From NCBI GenBank assembly GCA_947627685.1, contig CANQWZ010000031.1, forward strand, positions 1 through 13,611: DNA of 13,611 nucleotides, in the 5' to 3' direction. The position numbers and the translations under genes were made by a program. This stretch comes from an uncultured Bacilli bacterium (GTDB lineage Bacteria; Bacillota_I; Bacilli_A; ML615J-28; CAG-313). Of this stretch, positions 12,927-13,611 are shown in pieces (position 1 is the stretch's first letter; each line of letters begins with the position of its first letter). The notes beneath the pieces are model-generated. The model searched no databases and had not been told where the DNA came from. It saw nothing but the letters and a program-made list of their open reading frames with translations.

Positions 12927-13611
12927 TTAATTAATTCTTAGGTGACAACCTATACTTTCCTTTCTAGCAAGAGCTGCCTCAGTTATTAATTTAGCAACCG
13001 TTGCAATATTTAATGCACGATAATAATCTACCGTTGTAAAAGGATGTTTGCAAAGATTTTTAAAGTGACGGTCAATGATACTTTTAGCTAAATTTAATCC
13101 TTCACTATCTCTTACCACAAAAACATATTTGCTCATAGTATCTCTAATTTCTTCACGAATGGGGTGATAGTTGTTTTTATTTACAGCGTATGTAGTCTCA
13201 ATATCCCAACTAATAATTTCTTCTATTTTTTTATTATTAATTTCATTAGCAATTCTTTTACCAAAGACAATGCATTCTAGTAATGAATTACTAGCAAGAC
13301 GATTGGCACCATGAACGCCCGATGAACAGCACTCGCCATTTGCGTATAAATTGGCTAGTGATGTTTCACCCTTTAAATCAATTTGTACACCACCTATACC
13401 ATAATGTTCAACAGGAGCAACTGGTATTAAATCTTTTTCCATTAAATAGCCCGATTCCAAACATTTTTGATAAATGGTAGGAAAGCGATGCATTAAAAAG
13501 TCCTTTCCTAAATGTCTTGCGTCAATATAAACATATTGACTCCATGTATCATACATTTCTTTCATAATAGCTTGTGAAACAATATCACGTGGAGCAAGTT
13601 CTAATCTTTTG
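12927..13611 (-). CDS. nadB: L-aspartate oxidase, C-terminal part (5' end beyond window)
   Basis: This FAD enzyme oxidises L-aspartate to iminoaspartate, the first step of de novo NAD synthesis. About 228 residues are visible, entering the window at 13611 in frame with no start. Family landmarks are LELAPRDIVSQAI at the edge, YVYIDARHLG, IPVAPVEHYGIGGVQID (substrate and FAD region) and GVHGANRLASNSLLE (flavin-binding signature). The helical C-terminal domain ends with ALARKESIGCHLRIN, similar to the usual AL.R.ESRG end. An internal ATG at 13565 is not the start, because the conserved sequence continues upstream of it. The stop at 12927-12929 abuts the nadC ATG. The missing N-terminal part with the nucleotide-binding fold should lie just outside the window, and nadA may be nearby. 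Confidence 0.93.
   Translation of the reverse strand, partial: KRLELAPRDIVSQAIMKEMYDTWSQYVYIDARHLGKDFLMHRFPTIYQKCLESGYLMEKDLIPVAPVEHYGIGGVQIDLKGETSLANLYANGECCSSGVHGANRLASNSLLECIVFGKRIANEINNKKIEEIISWDIETTYAVNKNNYHPIREEIRDTMSKYVFVVRDSEGLNLAKSIIDRHFKNLCKHPFTTVDYYRALNIATVAKLITEAALARKESIGCHLRIN

Overview
The window is AT-rich DNA from a low-GC Gram-positive bacterium. It has strong purine-rich Shine-Dalgarno sites (AGGAGG types), sigma-A-like promoters, short hairpin-plus-T terminators, and genes that are mostly on the minus strand. The sequence pattern (InlB-type repeat lipoproteins, XRE regulators, nadB-nadC) suggests a gut-type Firmicutes/Bacilli-Erysipelotrichia-like lineage, but this is inference; the genus cannot be read from the sequence. 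The standard bacterial code is in use: TGG encodes Trp, and TGA ends the ABC ATPase gene at 5925, so this is not a code-4 mollicute.

Layout. Positions 1-565 hold the start of a lipoprotein gene with Listeria-Bacteroides (InlB) repeats, cut by the window edge, with its own promoter. Positions 824-3286 encode a large 820-residue lipoprotein with divergent InlB-like N-terminal repeats, two similar middle domains and three C-terminal repeats. Positions 3509-6617 are a compact ABC-transporter operon: MacB/LolD-type ATPase, FtsX-like permease 1, FtsX-like permease 2. Permease 1 carries a single-base frameshift at about 5079-5081. Positions 6814-9674 form a two-gene operon: an unusual XRE regulator with a zinc-ribbon-like four-cysteine module and C-terminal membrane segments, then a 659-residue InlB-repeat lipoprotein whose ribosome binding site lies inside the regulator gene. 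A 23-bp perfect interrupted palindrome lies just upstream of its promoter. Positions 10012-10620 encode the only plus-strand protein gene, a two-helix membrane protein of unknown function. Positions 10703-11601 are a second XRE-family regulator, broken by an in-frame amber codon and a one-base frameshift. Positions 11934-12009 are tRNA-Thr(CGU). Positions 12078-13611 are nadC and the 3' part of nadB, the de novo NAD pathway.

How the genes fit together. The left two thirds is a cell-envelope island: three surface lipoproteins of related repeat style, an ABC transporter of the MacB/FtsX class, and a membrane-anchored DNA-binding protein transcriptionally tied to one lipoprotein. The last pair looks like a sensor/regulator-plus-surface-protein module and is the best candidate for an undescribed system. 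The right end is housekeeping (tRNA and NAD synthesis). No mobile element, CRISPR array or prophage gene was seen.
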